Positions 57,279 through 64,000 of a stretch of 64,000 nucleotides of DNA are shown here, piece by piece. Where the stretch lies: the NCBI RefSeq assembly GCF_009720865.1, contig NZ_WNLA01000008.1, positions 157,073 through 221,072 of the forward strand. The letters run 5' to 3'. Within the stretch, counting starts at the first letter, position 1. Each line of letters opens with the position of its first letter. The stretch is from Pseudoduganella ginsengisoli (GTDB lineage: Bacteria > Pseudomonadota > Gammaproteobacteria > Burkholderiales > Burkholderiaceae_D). Under the pieces are notes generated by a model. It was not told the DNA's origin, made no database searches, and saw only the letters and a list, made by a program, of their open reading frames with translations. Made by a program: the position numbers and the translations under genes.

Positions 57279-57283
57279 TGTCT

Positions 57284-57318
57284 CGGATGGACAAAGCTGG
57301 TAAAAGCGAGTCCATCCG
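57284..57318 (+). terminator. hairpin after the giant gene
   Basis: CGGATGGAC / GTCCATCCG, a perfect 9-bp stem with a 17-nt loop, followed by TGTATTGTTT. It may be a weak terminator or attenuator between the giant gene and the lipoprotein gene. Confidence 0.45.
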
Positions 57319-57357
57319 TGTATTGTTTCCATGTGGAAATAATCTGAGGGCAGGTTT

Positions 57358-59397
57358 ATGGTGAAGCGACAAAACTGGATATTGCCGGGATTGGCGCTGG
57401 CTGTGGGTGCGGCTTGGCTCGCGGGCTGCCGGGACGCCGGCCCTGCGCCTGCCGTCGCCAGCGCCATGGGCGCGACGCCTGAAGGCTGGGAGCTGGTGGC
57501 TGGCGCCACTATGCCTGTACCAGAGACGGCATCGGGCGGCTTGCGGCTGCAAGGCGTGGCAGGCGGCAGCGATGGCGCCGTGTACTTTACCGATGGGAAT
57601 GCCGTGCGCAAAGTCGGCGGCGACGGACGCATAGTGGATGTGGCCGGTGACCGCGAGCAATGCGGCTACCGTGATGGACCGGGGCCGCAGGCGCGCTTTT
57701 GCGGGCCGTCCGGCCTGGCTGTTGGAGGGGATGGCAACCTGTATGTGGCCGACACCCTGAACCACGTGATACGCCGCATTGCGGCTGATGGCATGGTATC
57801 GCTGGTGGCAGGCAGGCCGGGGGAGGGGGGCGACAGTGGCGGCGCTGCAGCGCGGGCGCGGTTTGCGTATCCCGCAGGGCTGGCGGCCGGCGGCAATGGC
57901 GTGCTGTATGTTGCCGACAGCGGCAACCTGAAGGTGCGCCGGATCGCCCCGGACGGCTTTGTCGCTGCATTGCCGCTACAGCCTGGGCCGGAAGGGGGCG
58001 CGGCGGAACTGGTTCCGCAAGGCTTGGCGGTGGCGGGTGACGGCACGTTGCTCGTTACCGATGGCAGCGCGGTGCTGCGCCTGCCGCAGGGCGGGGCGGC
58101 GGCATGGCTGGAAGTGGCGCAGCGCAACGCGCCAGCCGGCGCCCGCTGCGACCCTGAACGGTGCCTGCCGCGGCGTGTTCTGGTTGACAGCCGCGGCGGT
58201 GACCAGCCTGGGCAGCGCCCGTATGCTGTCAATGTAGCGGCGGCGCCAGGCGGCCTGCTGGTGGCGTCGCCTTCGCAAGAAACCCTGTTCAAGGTGGCGC
58301 CTGACGGCCGCGCCATGGCATTGGCCGGACCAGCACAGGAGTTGGAGCAGGGATTTGCCGGGGTGGCTTACGACGGGCAAGGGACAGTGTACGCCGCCGC
58401 ATGGGACGGTAGCGCCTTGTTCCGGTGGGGTGGGAGCGGGAGCAAGGGGACATTGTCGGCATTTGCTCCGGGACGCGACGGACCTGCGCAGCAAGCCCGG
58501 TTTACCGGCATCGCCAATATGGCCCTTGATGACGGCGGCGTGCTGTACGTCCGGGATGGCGACCGGCTGCGCCGCGTTTCCGGTGGCAGTGTTACCACGC
58601 TGACGGCGGATGGCCGCTTCACTGTACGGGACGCCGGCGCAGGCGATACCGCGCAGTTTTTCCCCGGACCGGACCTGGCGCCTGCGGAGCGGGGGGGAAT
58701 CTATGCCGGGGTCGATGCGGGCGTCTACCAGATCGCCCCCGGCGGAAGCATTCGCCGGGTGGGAAGCCGCCAGGACGCCGTGGTGCAGCGCTGGTGGCAG
58801 AGGCTGGCGCCGGGCCGTGCTGCATTCGCGCTGCAGCATCCGGTGCAGGGTTTGCACGCAGATCGTGCCGGTAACCTGTATTCCTGCTTCGGCGGCATGC
58901 TGACCGTTGTCCCGCCATCCGGACAGGCGAGGGAAATACGCTTGTCGGCCGGACCCGGCGCCGGCGGCGCGATATCCGAGCCGTGTGGCATTGTTGCGGC
59001 GGCGCCGGACGGCGCGCTCTATATTGCGCACGCATTTTCCATTGCCAGGGTGGGCCCGGATGGCGCGCTGCAAACCGTGGCTGGCCAACCGGGCAAACCC
59101 GGCTATCGGGACGGCGCCGTGCGCGATGCTGCCTTTTCCGCGATCCGCGCCATGCAATTTGACCGCGACGGCAACGCCTACATTGCAGACGGCCCGCTGG
59201 TGCGCCGCATGGCGCGCAGCGGCGCCGTGAGCACGGTGGCCGGCCGCGCGGGCGGTCCGCCGGGAACAGCTGCCACGTTGCCCCGTGCGTTCGGCGAAGT
59301 GATGGCGCTGGCCGTGGCGCCCAATGGGGATTTGTACGTCGCTTCCCGCCAGGCTGTGGTGCGTATACGCGGCGGTAAGCCTGCGGGAGCGATATAA
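57358..59397 (+). CDS. NHL-repeat beta-propeller lipoprotein
   Basis: 679 aa. The lipoprotein signal ends in lipobox LAGC (Cys24) with Arg at +2, which predicts outer-membrane rather than inner-membrane retention. The body is a series of NHL-type blades such as GPSGLAVGGDGNLYVADTLN followed by VIRRIAADGMVSLVAG, and YPAGLAAGGNGVLYVADSGN, and near the end AFGEVMALAVAPNGDLYVAS. Such propellers bind proteins or glycans. The gene lies 79 bp after the giant gene on the same strand with a good ribosome site (TGAGGGCAGG), so co-expression is plausible; a role in displaying or folding the giant protein is speculation. Confidence 0.88.
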   Translation: MVKRQNWILPGLALAVGAAWLAGCRDAGPAPAVASAMGATPEGWELVAGATMPVPETASGGLRLQGVAGGSDGAVYFTDGNAVRKVGGDGRIVDVAGDREQCGYRDGPGPQARFCGPSGLAVGGDGNLYVADTLNHVIRRIAADGMVSLVAGRPGEGGDSGGAAARARFAYPAGLAAGGNGVLYVADSGNLKVRRIAPDGFVAALPLQPGPEGGAAELVPQGLAVAGDGTLLVTDGSAVLRLPQGGAAAWLEVAQRNAPAGARCDPERCLPRRVLVDSRGGDQPGQRPYAVNVAAAPGGLLVASPSQETLFKVAPDGRAMALAGPAQELEQGFAGVAYDGQGTVYAAAWDGSALFRWGGSGSKGTLSAFAPGRDGPAQQARFTGIANMALDDGGVLYVRDGDRLRRVSGGSVTTLTADGRFTVRDAGAGDTAQFFPGPDLAPAERGGIYAGVDAGVYQIAPGGSIRRVGSRQDAVVQRWWQRLAPGRAAFALQHPVQGLHADRAGNLYSCFGGMLTVVPPSGQAREIRLSAGPGAGGAISEPCGIVAAAPDGALYIAHAFSIARVGPDGALQTVAGQPGKPGYRDGAVRDAAFSAIRAMQFDRDGNAYIADGPLVRRMARSGAVSTVAGRAGGPPGTAATLPRAFGEVMALAVAPNGDLYVASRQAVVRIRGGKPAGAI

Positions 59398-59478
59398 CCT
59401 GCTTGAGAAAAACCCAGCGCCTACTGCGGCCCTGTGCACGATCCAACCTTAATCGCTAGACGAGGGCAACATTCGCTG

Positions 59479-59910
59479 CTAGTCACCATGCGTGATCAAA
59501 ATGAAGAACTCGGGAACCGATTTCGAGCAGCCTTGTGTGCAAACGTAGAAATTATCGGAGTAGACACCTTTTTCATTCCAAGTTCCGACCTTTCCGCTTG
59601 GATAGAGACTCTTGTACAGCTGCCGTGCCTCATTGAACAGGCGGGACGGTTTCTTTTCCGCCACGACATAGATCACGCCGCTGTCGCCTTTGTCTTTTGA
59701 ATGACAGGTAAGACGCCCCCGATCATCCATCCATTCGTGCGCGCATCGGGAGAGCTGAGGCGTTCCGCCCCCATAAAAATGAGGATCATCCAGAAATTTC
59801 AGTGTAATGATTCTCTTGTTAATTACGCCGACAAACTCTTGCTCCTCTGGTCCCAATGCGTGCGCACATTGTAAGAAGCAGAAAAGCGCAAGAAAACCGA
59901 GTATTTGCAT
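59479..59910 (-). CDS. small secreted protein of unknown function
   Basis: 143 aa from the ATG at 59910, where a signal peptide begins (MQILGFLALFCFLQCAHA) and GTGGGG lies upstream; the frame stays open to 60042 but that extension is not convincing. The mature protein (~125 aa) has four cysteines (SRCAHEW, RLTCHSK, YVCTQGCSK) that could form two disulfides, and a central VIYVVAEKKPSRLFNEARQ segment. No family recognised. It is convergent with the lipoprotein gene. Confidence 0.65.
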   Translation of the reverse strand: MQILGFLALFCFLQCAHALGPEEQEFVGVINKRIITLKFLDDPHFYGGGTPQLSRCAHEWMDDRGRLTCHSKDKGDSGVIYVVAEKKPSRLFNEARQLYKSLYPSGKVGTWNEKGVYSDNFYVCTQGCSKSVPEFFILITHGD

Positions 59911-60057
59911 TGAAGAGCCCCACGTAAGCCGAGTAAGTGAGTATCGGACTGTACCGCTTCCTGCCAGTCCGGCTTGAACATTGGATTGGCGCACAAAAAA
60001 CAGCACCTCCTTGCCTCGCGAAGGTACCATAACATAAACCAATTTCCAGGGGGGAAC

Positions 60058-60088
60058 ACTGTGGGGAAACTAACATGTTCCCCACAGT
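60058..60088. terminator. strong hairpin in the gap upstream of fliH
   Basis: ACTGTGGGGAA / TTCCCCACAGT, a perfect 11-bp stem with a 9-nt loop, followed by TTTTA on the plus strand. It lies in the 373-bp gap 59911-60283, which holds no other clear element. As the plus-strand gene before it ends 660 bp upstream, a regulatory role is also possible. Confidence 0.45.
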
Positions 60089-60283
60089 TTTACAGGACGC
60101 TGGCGCAACCATGCAGCAACTAGTCCTTGCGTAAAACGCATCCACTCGTCTCAAGGCCGGCTATCTGGACGGCCGTTGCGGGCCGCCGATGGAAAACATG
60201 GCTGCGGCAAGGGCTGCTTACCGCTTCTCAAAACGCCCGCCATCTGACATAGTCTCATGTCGTCCGCACATTGATAACACTCC

Positions 60284-61018
60284 ATGGCATCCATACTCCG
60301 TTCTCCTCCGCTGTCCGACCAGAAGCGCAAACTGCCATCGCGCCGGCAGCGCGTACAGCCGCCGGCCGAGGCTACGTTGCCGGCAGCATCTTCCGAGGCA
60401 TCGCCGACCGCGTCGCCCGCAGCGTCTCCTGTATCCGCCGCAGCCCCGCAGCCGGACCTGCAAGCCCTGATCGACCAGGCCCGCGAATCGGTACTGGCCC
60501 AGTTCAAACAGGAAGCGGAAACCGCCCGTGAAATGGGGCGCCAGCGCGGCTTGCAAGAAGGCCGTGAAGCGGGTGCAGCGGAATCGCGCCAGGCATTTGC
60601 CGCCGAACTGGCGCGCATGCGTTCCATTGTCGACAAGCTGCATGGCGCAGTGGAAAACGGCGTGGCCGGCCTGGAAGAGATGGCGGTGGCCATTGCGTTT
60701 GAATCCGTCTGCCGCATCCTGGGCGACAAGGCCATCACAGCCGAAGGCGTGCGCGGCATCGTGCGTGAAACCGTGTCCCACGTGGCGGCGCGCGACGGCG
60801 TCACGGTGCGCCTGCATCCGGACGACTTGTCCGCATTGCGCAGCGTGGGCGCGCTGGAAGCGCCGGCGGACAATGGCGCGCCGGTATCCTGGGTGGCCGA
60901 TACCACGCTGGCGCTGGGGGGCTGTATTGTCGAAGGCGGCGGCGGGGAACTCGATGCGCGGCTCGATACGCAGATCGAGCGCTTGCGCGCCGCGCTGCTG
61001 GCGGCGCGCGGCGCCTGA
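60284..61018 (+). CDS. fliH: flagellar assembly protein FliH-like
   Basis: 244 aa. FliH binds and restrains the FliI ATPase of the flagellar type III exporter. It has a Pro/Ala-rich N-terminus, then a Gly-zipper coiled coil (AREMGRQRGLQEGREAGAAE, ~85-105) typical of FliH/YscL, then a globular C-terminal domain (AFESVCRILGDKAITAEGVR; RLHPDDLSAL; ADTTLALGGCIVEGGGGELD ending DARLDTQIERL). The ribosome site is weak. No fliG precedes it and no fliI follows it, which is unusual, because FliH usually sits between them. It is convergent with the minus-strand fli operon. Confidence 0.85.
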   Translation: MASILRSPPLSDQKRKLPSRRQRVQPPAEATLPAASSEASPTASPAASPVSAAAPQPDLQALIDQARESVLAQFKQEAETAREMGRQRGLQEGREAGAAESRQAFAAELARMRSIVDKLHGAVENGVAGLEEMAVAIAFESVCRILGDKAITAEGVRGIVRETVSHVAARDGVTVRLHPDDLSALRSVGALEAPADNGAPVSWVADTTLALGGCIVEGGGGELDARLDTQIERLRAALLAARGA

Positions 61019-61039
61019 TCTTGCGGCACGCGATTCAGC

Positions 61040-61402
61040 TCAGGGTTTTTTCAGCAAGCTCTCCACCGCGCGTCCAATCGCATCGGCAATGCGCGGATCC
61101 TGTTCCATCTGCTCTTGTACCTGGTCCACCATGCGGTAAAACGCATGGTCGTTGATCAGCTCCATACCAAATTCCGACAGCAGCACGGATTCCAGAAAGA
61201 TGCGGAAAGCCTTGCTGTTGCGCCTGGGGTCATCGGGGTCCAGCGCCTGCACGCGCTGGCTGATCAGGCTGCCCATGGGGGCTTGCGCGGACGGGCTGGC
61301 CGGGACGCGTGTCCCCGCTGCCCGGTGGCGGCGCGCCACGTGGTCCGCCATTTCCGCGCGCAGGGTGGCGACGATTTGCTGGACGCTGCTTATCGCTGGC
61401 AT
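61040..61402 (-). CDS. unknown protein at the end of the fli operon
   Basis: 120 aa, no signal peptide or membrane helix. The C-terminal half (LISQRVQALDPDDPRRNSKA, AFRIFLESVLLSEFGMELIN, HAFYRMVDQVQEQMEQDP) appears helical and well conserved in style. It follows the sigma factor gene by 31 bp on the same strand and is probably its operon partner. A flagellar chaperone or regulator, even an anti-sigma protein, is conceivable, but nothing in the sequence proves it. Confidence 0.7.
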   Translation of the reverse strand: MPAISSVQQIVATLRAEMADHVARRHRAAGTRVPASPSAQAPMGSLISQRVQALDPDDPRRNSKAFRIFLESVLLSEFGMELINDHAFYRMVDQVQEQMEQDPRIADAIGRAVESLLKKP

Positions 61403-61433
61403 CTATATGGTTTCCTGTTGCTGTTGCCGCAGC

Positions 61434-62180
61434 TTACCACGCCACGTCGCATGCCTTGACTGCCTTCATTGCCTCCCGCAGCAAAGCCAGCGCCTTGCTG
61501 TGGATTTGCGATACGCGGCCTTTGGTCAATCCCATCGACTCCGCAATCAGGTTGAACGGCAGTTGCTGAAGGTAGTGATACTTTATCACCAAACGTTCAC
61601 GCGGCGGCAAACCGTCCACCAGCGCCTGCATGCGGTTGCGCAACTGCTGTAGTTCCATGCCGCCATACTGCACCGGCGGCGCCGATGCGTCTTCCTGCAG
61701 GTAAGCCTCCGGTTCGTCGATCAGGTAGCCGATCGCCAGGCCGACCGCTATATCGGCCAGTTGCTGGAATACGTCCTTGTCTTCCGCAATAACGGCGCCT
61801 TCGCGCCGTTCCGCGCGCAGCCGCTGGCGTGTCGATACCTGCACCCGCTTTTCACTCATCTGCTCGAGGCCATTCTGGATGGCGCCGTTGATGCGGTGCG
61901 CCGCGTAAGTCTTGAACAGCACACCGTGGGCCGGATCGTAGCGGTCGGCCGCCTCGATCAGGCCGATGGTGCCGAATTGCAGGTAGTCTTCGTAGTCGAG
62001 GTCATGTTCGATGCGGCCGGCGTACATGCGCGCCGCCATGACCCCGGCAAACGGCAGGTACGCTTCCAGCAGCCGTGCGCGCGCGGCGTCGTCGCCGGCA
62101 CGCACGGCGGCCCACAGCGTTTCTTCGCCGGGCAGGGGCAGGGCGGCCAGGGCGCCGGGACCGAACGAAGGCAGCGGCAT
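61434..62180 (-). CDS. FliA-like RNA polymerase sigma factor
   Basis: 248 aa from the ATG at 62180, which lies 4 bp past the fliP stop; the frame extends to 62231 but would overlap fliP. Sigma-70 region 2 is at ~35-108 (YEDYLQFGTIGLIEAADRYD, TYAAHRINGAIQNGLEQM) and region 4 at ~188-240 (LPPRERLVIKYHYLQQLPFN, IAESMGLTKGRVSQIHSKAL). Region 1.1 is absent, as in sigma-28 (FliA/WhiG) proteins. It should direct late flagellar or chemotaxis promoters. Placement directly after fliP recalls secondary (lateral) flagellar systems that carry their own sigma factor. Confidence 0.88.
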   Translation of the reverse strand: MPLPSFGPGALAALPLPGEETLWAAVRAGDDAARARLLEAYLPFAGVMAARMYAGRIEHDLDYEDYLQFGTIGLIEAADRYDPAHGVLFKTYAAHRINGAIQNGLEQMSEKRVQVSTRQRLRAERREGAVIAEDKDVFQQLADIAVGLAIGYLIDEPEAYLQEDASAPPVQYGGMELQQLRNRMQALVDGLPPRERLVIKYHYLQQLPFNLIAESMGLTKGRVSQIHSKALALLREAMKAVKACDVAW

Positions 62181-62184
62181 GGCG

Positions 62185-62949
62185 TTACTGGAACGTCCCC
62201 AGCAAGGCGCGTACGACCAGGTTCCAGCCATCGATCAGCACGAACACGAGGATCTTCAGCGGCAGTGAAATCGTCACCGGCGGCACCATCATCATCCCCA
62301 GCGACATCAGGATGGTGGAAACAATCAGGTCGATCAGCACGAACGGCAGGAAGATCACGAAGCCGATCTGGAATGCCGAGCGCAGTTCGGACAGCATAAA
62401 GGCGGGAATCAGCTGCACCGTGGCGATGTCGTCCACGGTTTCCGGCATGGGGCTGTGTGCGATTTCCACCATCAGCTGCAAGTCCTGTTCGCGGGTCTGG
62501 CGCACCATGAAGTCGCGCATCGGCGCCAGCGCACGGTCGAACGCGGGCGCCGCTTCCAGCCGGTTTTCCATGAAGGGCTGGAATGCCTGCTCGTTCACCT
62601 GGGTCAGCACGGGCGACATGGTAAACAGCGTCAGGAACAGCGCAAGGCTCATCAGCACGGTATTGGGCGGCGTTTCCTGCATGCCGAGCGCATGGCGCAG
62701 CATCGACAGCACCACCACGATGCGGATGAACGACGTGACGGAAACCAGCAGTGCAGGCGCGATGCTCAATACCGTCAGGCCCAGCAGTATTTTCAGCGCC
62801 GACGACACCTGGCCGCCGGACGCGGCGCCGAAGCGCACGTCCACACCGGGCAGCGCCACGTCCGCGCCGGTGGCGGCGCAGGCGGCGCCCGCCATCGCGG
62901 CCAGCAGCAGCGCGAGGCCGGCTTGTTGCAGGGCTTGGCGGTTAGTCAT
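62185..62949 (-). CDS. fliP: flagellar export apparatus protein FliP
   Basis: 254 aa from the ATG at 62949, overlapping the end of fliO by 8 bp. FliP forms the core of the export gate in the inner membrane. A cleavable signal peptide (QQAGLALLLAAMAGAACA) is followed by four membrane segments with the family blocks FIRIVVVLSMLRHALGMQ, ETPPNTVLMSLALFLTLFT, IPAFMLSELRSAFQIGFVIF and LKILVFVLIDGWNLVVRAL. The usual next genes, fliQ and fliR, are not here. Confidence 0.97.
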   Translation of the reverse strand: MTNRQALQQAGLALLLAAMAGAACAATGADVALPGVDVRFGAASGGQVSSALKILLGLTVLSIAPALLVSVTSFIRIVVVLSMLRHALGMQETPPNTVLMSLALFLTLFTMSPVLTQVNEQAFQPFMENRLEAAPAFDRALAPMRDFMVRQTREQDLQLMVEIAHSPMPETVDDIATVQLIPAFMLSELRSAFQIGFVIFLPFVLIDLIVSTILMSLGMMMVPPVTISLPLKILVFVLIDGWNLVVRALLGTFQ

Positions 62950-63385
62950 GTGCCGCTCCCGTGGCGCCATCCTTGCGGCTGACTACCGTCACGCCGTGCT
63001 GGCCTTCCGACAGCAGCAATTGTTCGCCGTCGTATTCGACCACGTGCAGCGTGTGATGGCGGCCCAGGCGCACGGATTCCGCCACGCGGATGCGCCGCGC
63101 ACGCTGCATGGGCAGCGCCACGCTGCCGGTCCGCAGCCGGCGCAGGCCCAGCGCAATCCCATAGGCAGCCAGCGCAGCCAGCACCAGCGCCGCAAGGCTC
63201 TGGTAAGCCAGCGTATCTTCGCTGTGCTTTTCCCGCTTGAATGGAATCGGGGACGCGGCTGCTGACGCTGATGCGGATGCGGATGGCGGCGCCGAGGCCG
63301 CCGGGGGGGCAGGCGTGTCGGAGGCGGCCGCTGCCTGCGCCGCCAGCCAGAGCAGGCAGGCCGCCATCATGCGGGTCAACTTCAT
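62942..63385 (-). CDS. fliO: flagellar biosynthesis protein FliO
   Basis: 147 aa. An N-terminal signal-like helix (MMAACLLWLAAQAAAA) is followed by a Pro/Ala/Ser-rich linker, one membrane helix (SLAALVLAALAAYGIALGL, ~64-82) and a small cytoplasmic domain with RIRVAESVRLGRHHTLHVVE, YDGEQLLLSEGQHGVTVVSR. FliO helps assemble the FliP ring. Its start overlaps the fliN stop by 4 bp (ATGA) and its end overlaps the fliP start, indicating coupled translation. Confidence 0.88.
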   Translation of the reverse strand: MKLTRMMAACLLWLAAQAAAASDTPAPPAASAPPSASASASAAASPIPFKREKHSEDTLAYQSLAALVLAALAAYGIALGLRRLRTGSVALPMQRARRIRVAESVRLGRHHTLHVVEYDGEQLLLSEGQHGVTVVSRKDGATGAAHD

Positions 63386-63714
63386 GGCTGCCCGGCCTGC
63401 GGCACTTCCGTGATGCGCACGCCAAAATTGTCGTCGACGGCAACCAGCTGGCCGCGCGCCACGACATTCCCTTCGAGCAGCACGTCAACCGGCATGTCGA
63501 GCGTGGCGTCGAGCTTGAGGATATGTTCTTCCTTCATTTGCATCAATTCGCCCACGCTGACTTCCGCCTCGCCCACGCGAACGGTCAGGCGCACTTTGAC
63601 GTTGCGGATCACGTCCATGTTGCCGCTCAATAGCGAAGGGTGGGCGCCGCCGTGCGGATGCAGTTCGGGCAGTTCGATGACTTGCGGCGGGGATTTCAAT
63701 TCGTTTTCTTTCAT
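63382..63714 (-). CDS. fliN: flagellar motor switch protein FliN
   Basis: 110 aa, one SpoA domain: VIRNVKVRLTVRVGEAEVSV, then LMQMKEEHILKLD, and EGNVVARGQLVAVDDNFGVR at the end. FliN forms the lower C-ring of the switch and docks FliH. The N-terminal ~30 residues are short and His/Pro-rich. It overlaps fliM and fliO by 4 bp on each side. Confidence 0.93.
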   Translation of the reverse strand: MKENELKSPPQVIELPELHPHGGAHPSLLSGNMDVIRNVKVRLTVRVGEAEVSVGELMQMKEEHILKLDATLDMPVDVLLEGNVVARGQLVAVDDNFGVRITEVPQAGQP

Positions 63715-64000
63715 GTCGGTGTTTTCAGTTGATTCAGCAATTCAACGGCGCGGTGGCCTTGCACGGCGCCCAGGTGGGCGTGGCAGATGGCGGTGCCGCC
63801 GGCAACGGCCACACGCAACGGGTGGTCGACGCGCGCCGGCAGCGCCAGCACGTCGCCCACGGCCATCGTGTCGAGGTGGGCCAAGGTCAGCATGGTGTCG
63901 CACAGTTCCACTTGCAGCCGGACCGGCCGCCGCGCGAGCGCCTGGTGCAGCGCCGTCAGCGGCGGCAAGGAAGGGCGAGGCAGCGGCGGCGCAGGCGGCA
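63711..64000 (-). CDS. fliM: FliM-like SpoA-domain protein (5' part beyond window)
   Basis: Only the last ~96 codons are visible. They encode a C-terminal SpoA domain (RRPVRLQVELCDTMLTLAHL, AVGDVLALPARVDHPLRVAV, HLGAVQGHRAVELL) preceded by a Pro-rich linker (PPAPPLPRPSLPPL). The frame is open to the window edge, so the TTG at 63968 is not the start. Its stop overlaps the fliN start (ATGA). Position before fliN argues for FliM; the Pro-rich linker is unusual for FliM and leaves other SpoA proteins possible. Confidence 0.7.
   Translation of the reverse strand, partial: PPAPPLPRPSLPPLTALHQALARRPVRLQVELCDTMLTLAHLDTMAVGDVLALPARVDHPLRVAVAGGTAICHAHLGAVQGHRAVELLNQLKTPT

Noticed and set aside
52161..56303. 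A 1,380-codon minus-strand open frame
   Set aside because: Same cause: it mirrors the cadherin-like repeats and C-terminal module, and its repetition simply follows the 558-nt period of the real gene.
18867..57278. Polymorphic toxin interpretation of the giant protein because of YD repeats
   Set aside because: The YD repeats are N-terminal, the C-terminus is a duplicated beta-sandwich module, and no small immunity-type gene follows.
63711..63968. A complete 85-aa gene starting at TTG 63968
   Set aside because: The same frame stays open to the window edge with a coherent Pro-rich linker, so it is the C-terminus of a longer FliM-like protein.

Overview
The window reads as a chromosomal segment of a GC-rich betaproteobacterium, most likely an Oxalobacteraceae member of the Massilia/Duganella/Janthinobacterium kind. 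This rests on a PEP-CTERM protein, the gloB / methyltransferase / rnhA / dnaQ neighbourhood, malate synthase A beside a LysR regulator, flagellar and chemotaxis genes, and sequence of roughly 65-70% GC broken by a few AT-richer patches. The taxon is inferred from gene content; no 16S sequence is present.

Layout. 1-6 kb is housekeeping: a LysR regulator (partial) divergent from aceB, then a gloB/isomerase pair divergent from a methyltransferase-rnhA-dnaQ block. 6-11.5 kb holds envelope and sensory genes: a PEP-CTERM protein, a methyl-accepting chemotaxis protein, a cysteine-rich secreted protein of unknown function and two tandem spondin-domain proteins. 11.5-13.3 kb is AT-richer, with a small secreted protein and a RusA-like remnant that ends beside a tRNA-Val(CAC) gene, so it may be the scar of a mobile element. 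13.3-18.5 kb carries a tiny zinc-finger protein, a flagellin, a cupin, an FAD oxidoreductase fused to a Rieske domain, an RTX/DUF4214 exoprotein and a small unknown protein.

18.87-57.28 kb is one uninterrupted reading frame of 12,803 codons, about 60% of the window. The predicted protein is a mosaic: YD/RHS-type repeats with two Ig-like domains between them, about 20 repeats of roughly 100 residues resembling pre-peptidase C-terminal (PPC) domains, 17 CARDB-like repeats, a TIG domain, a DUF7619-like domain, a beta-propeller, nine putative-Ig (He_PIG) repeats, a second RHS-like piece, a dockerin-like EF-hand pair and a Big_2 domain. An AT-richer insert-like module follows, with a peptidoglycan-binding-like motif, an M15-type DD-peptidase signature and a metzincin-type HExxHxxGxxH signature. 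Cadherin-like repeats with an exact 558-nt superperiod and a duplicated C-terminal module close the protein. A structured leader lies upstream, and an NHL-repeat lipoprotein gene follows 79 bp downstream. This giant protein is the most unusual object here, and the twin peptidase module is its most testable feature.

59.4-64 kb holds a small secreted protein and part of a flagellar locus: fliH on the plus strand, and a tightly overlapping minus-strand operon fliM(partial)-fliN-fliO-fliP followed by a FliA-like sigma factor and an unknown 120-aa protein. Finding a sigma factor where fliQ is usually expected suggests a non-standard or secondary flagellar system.
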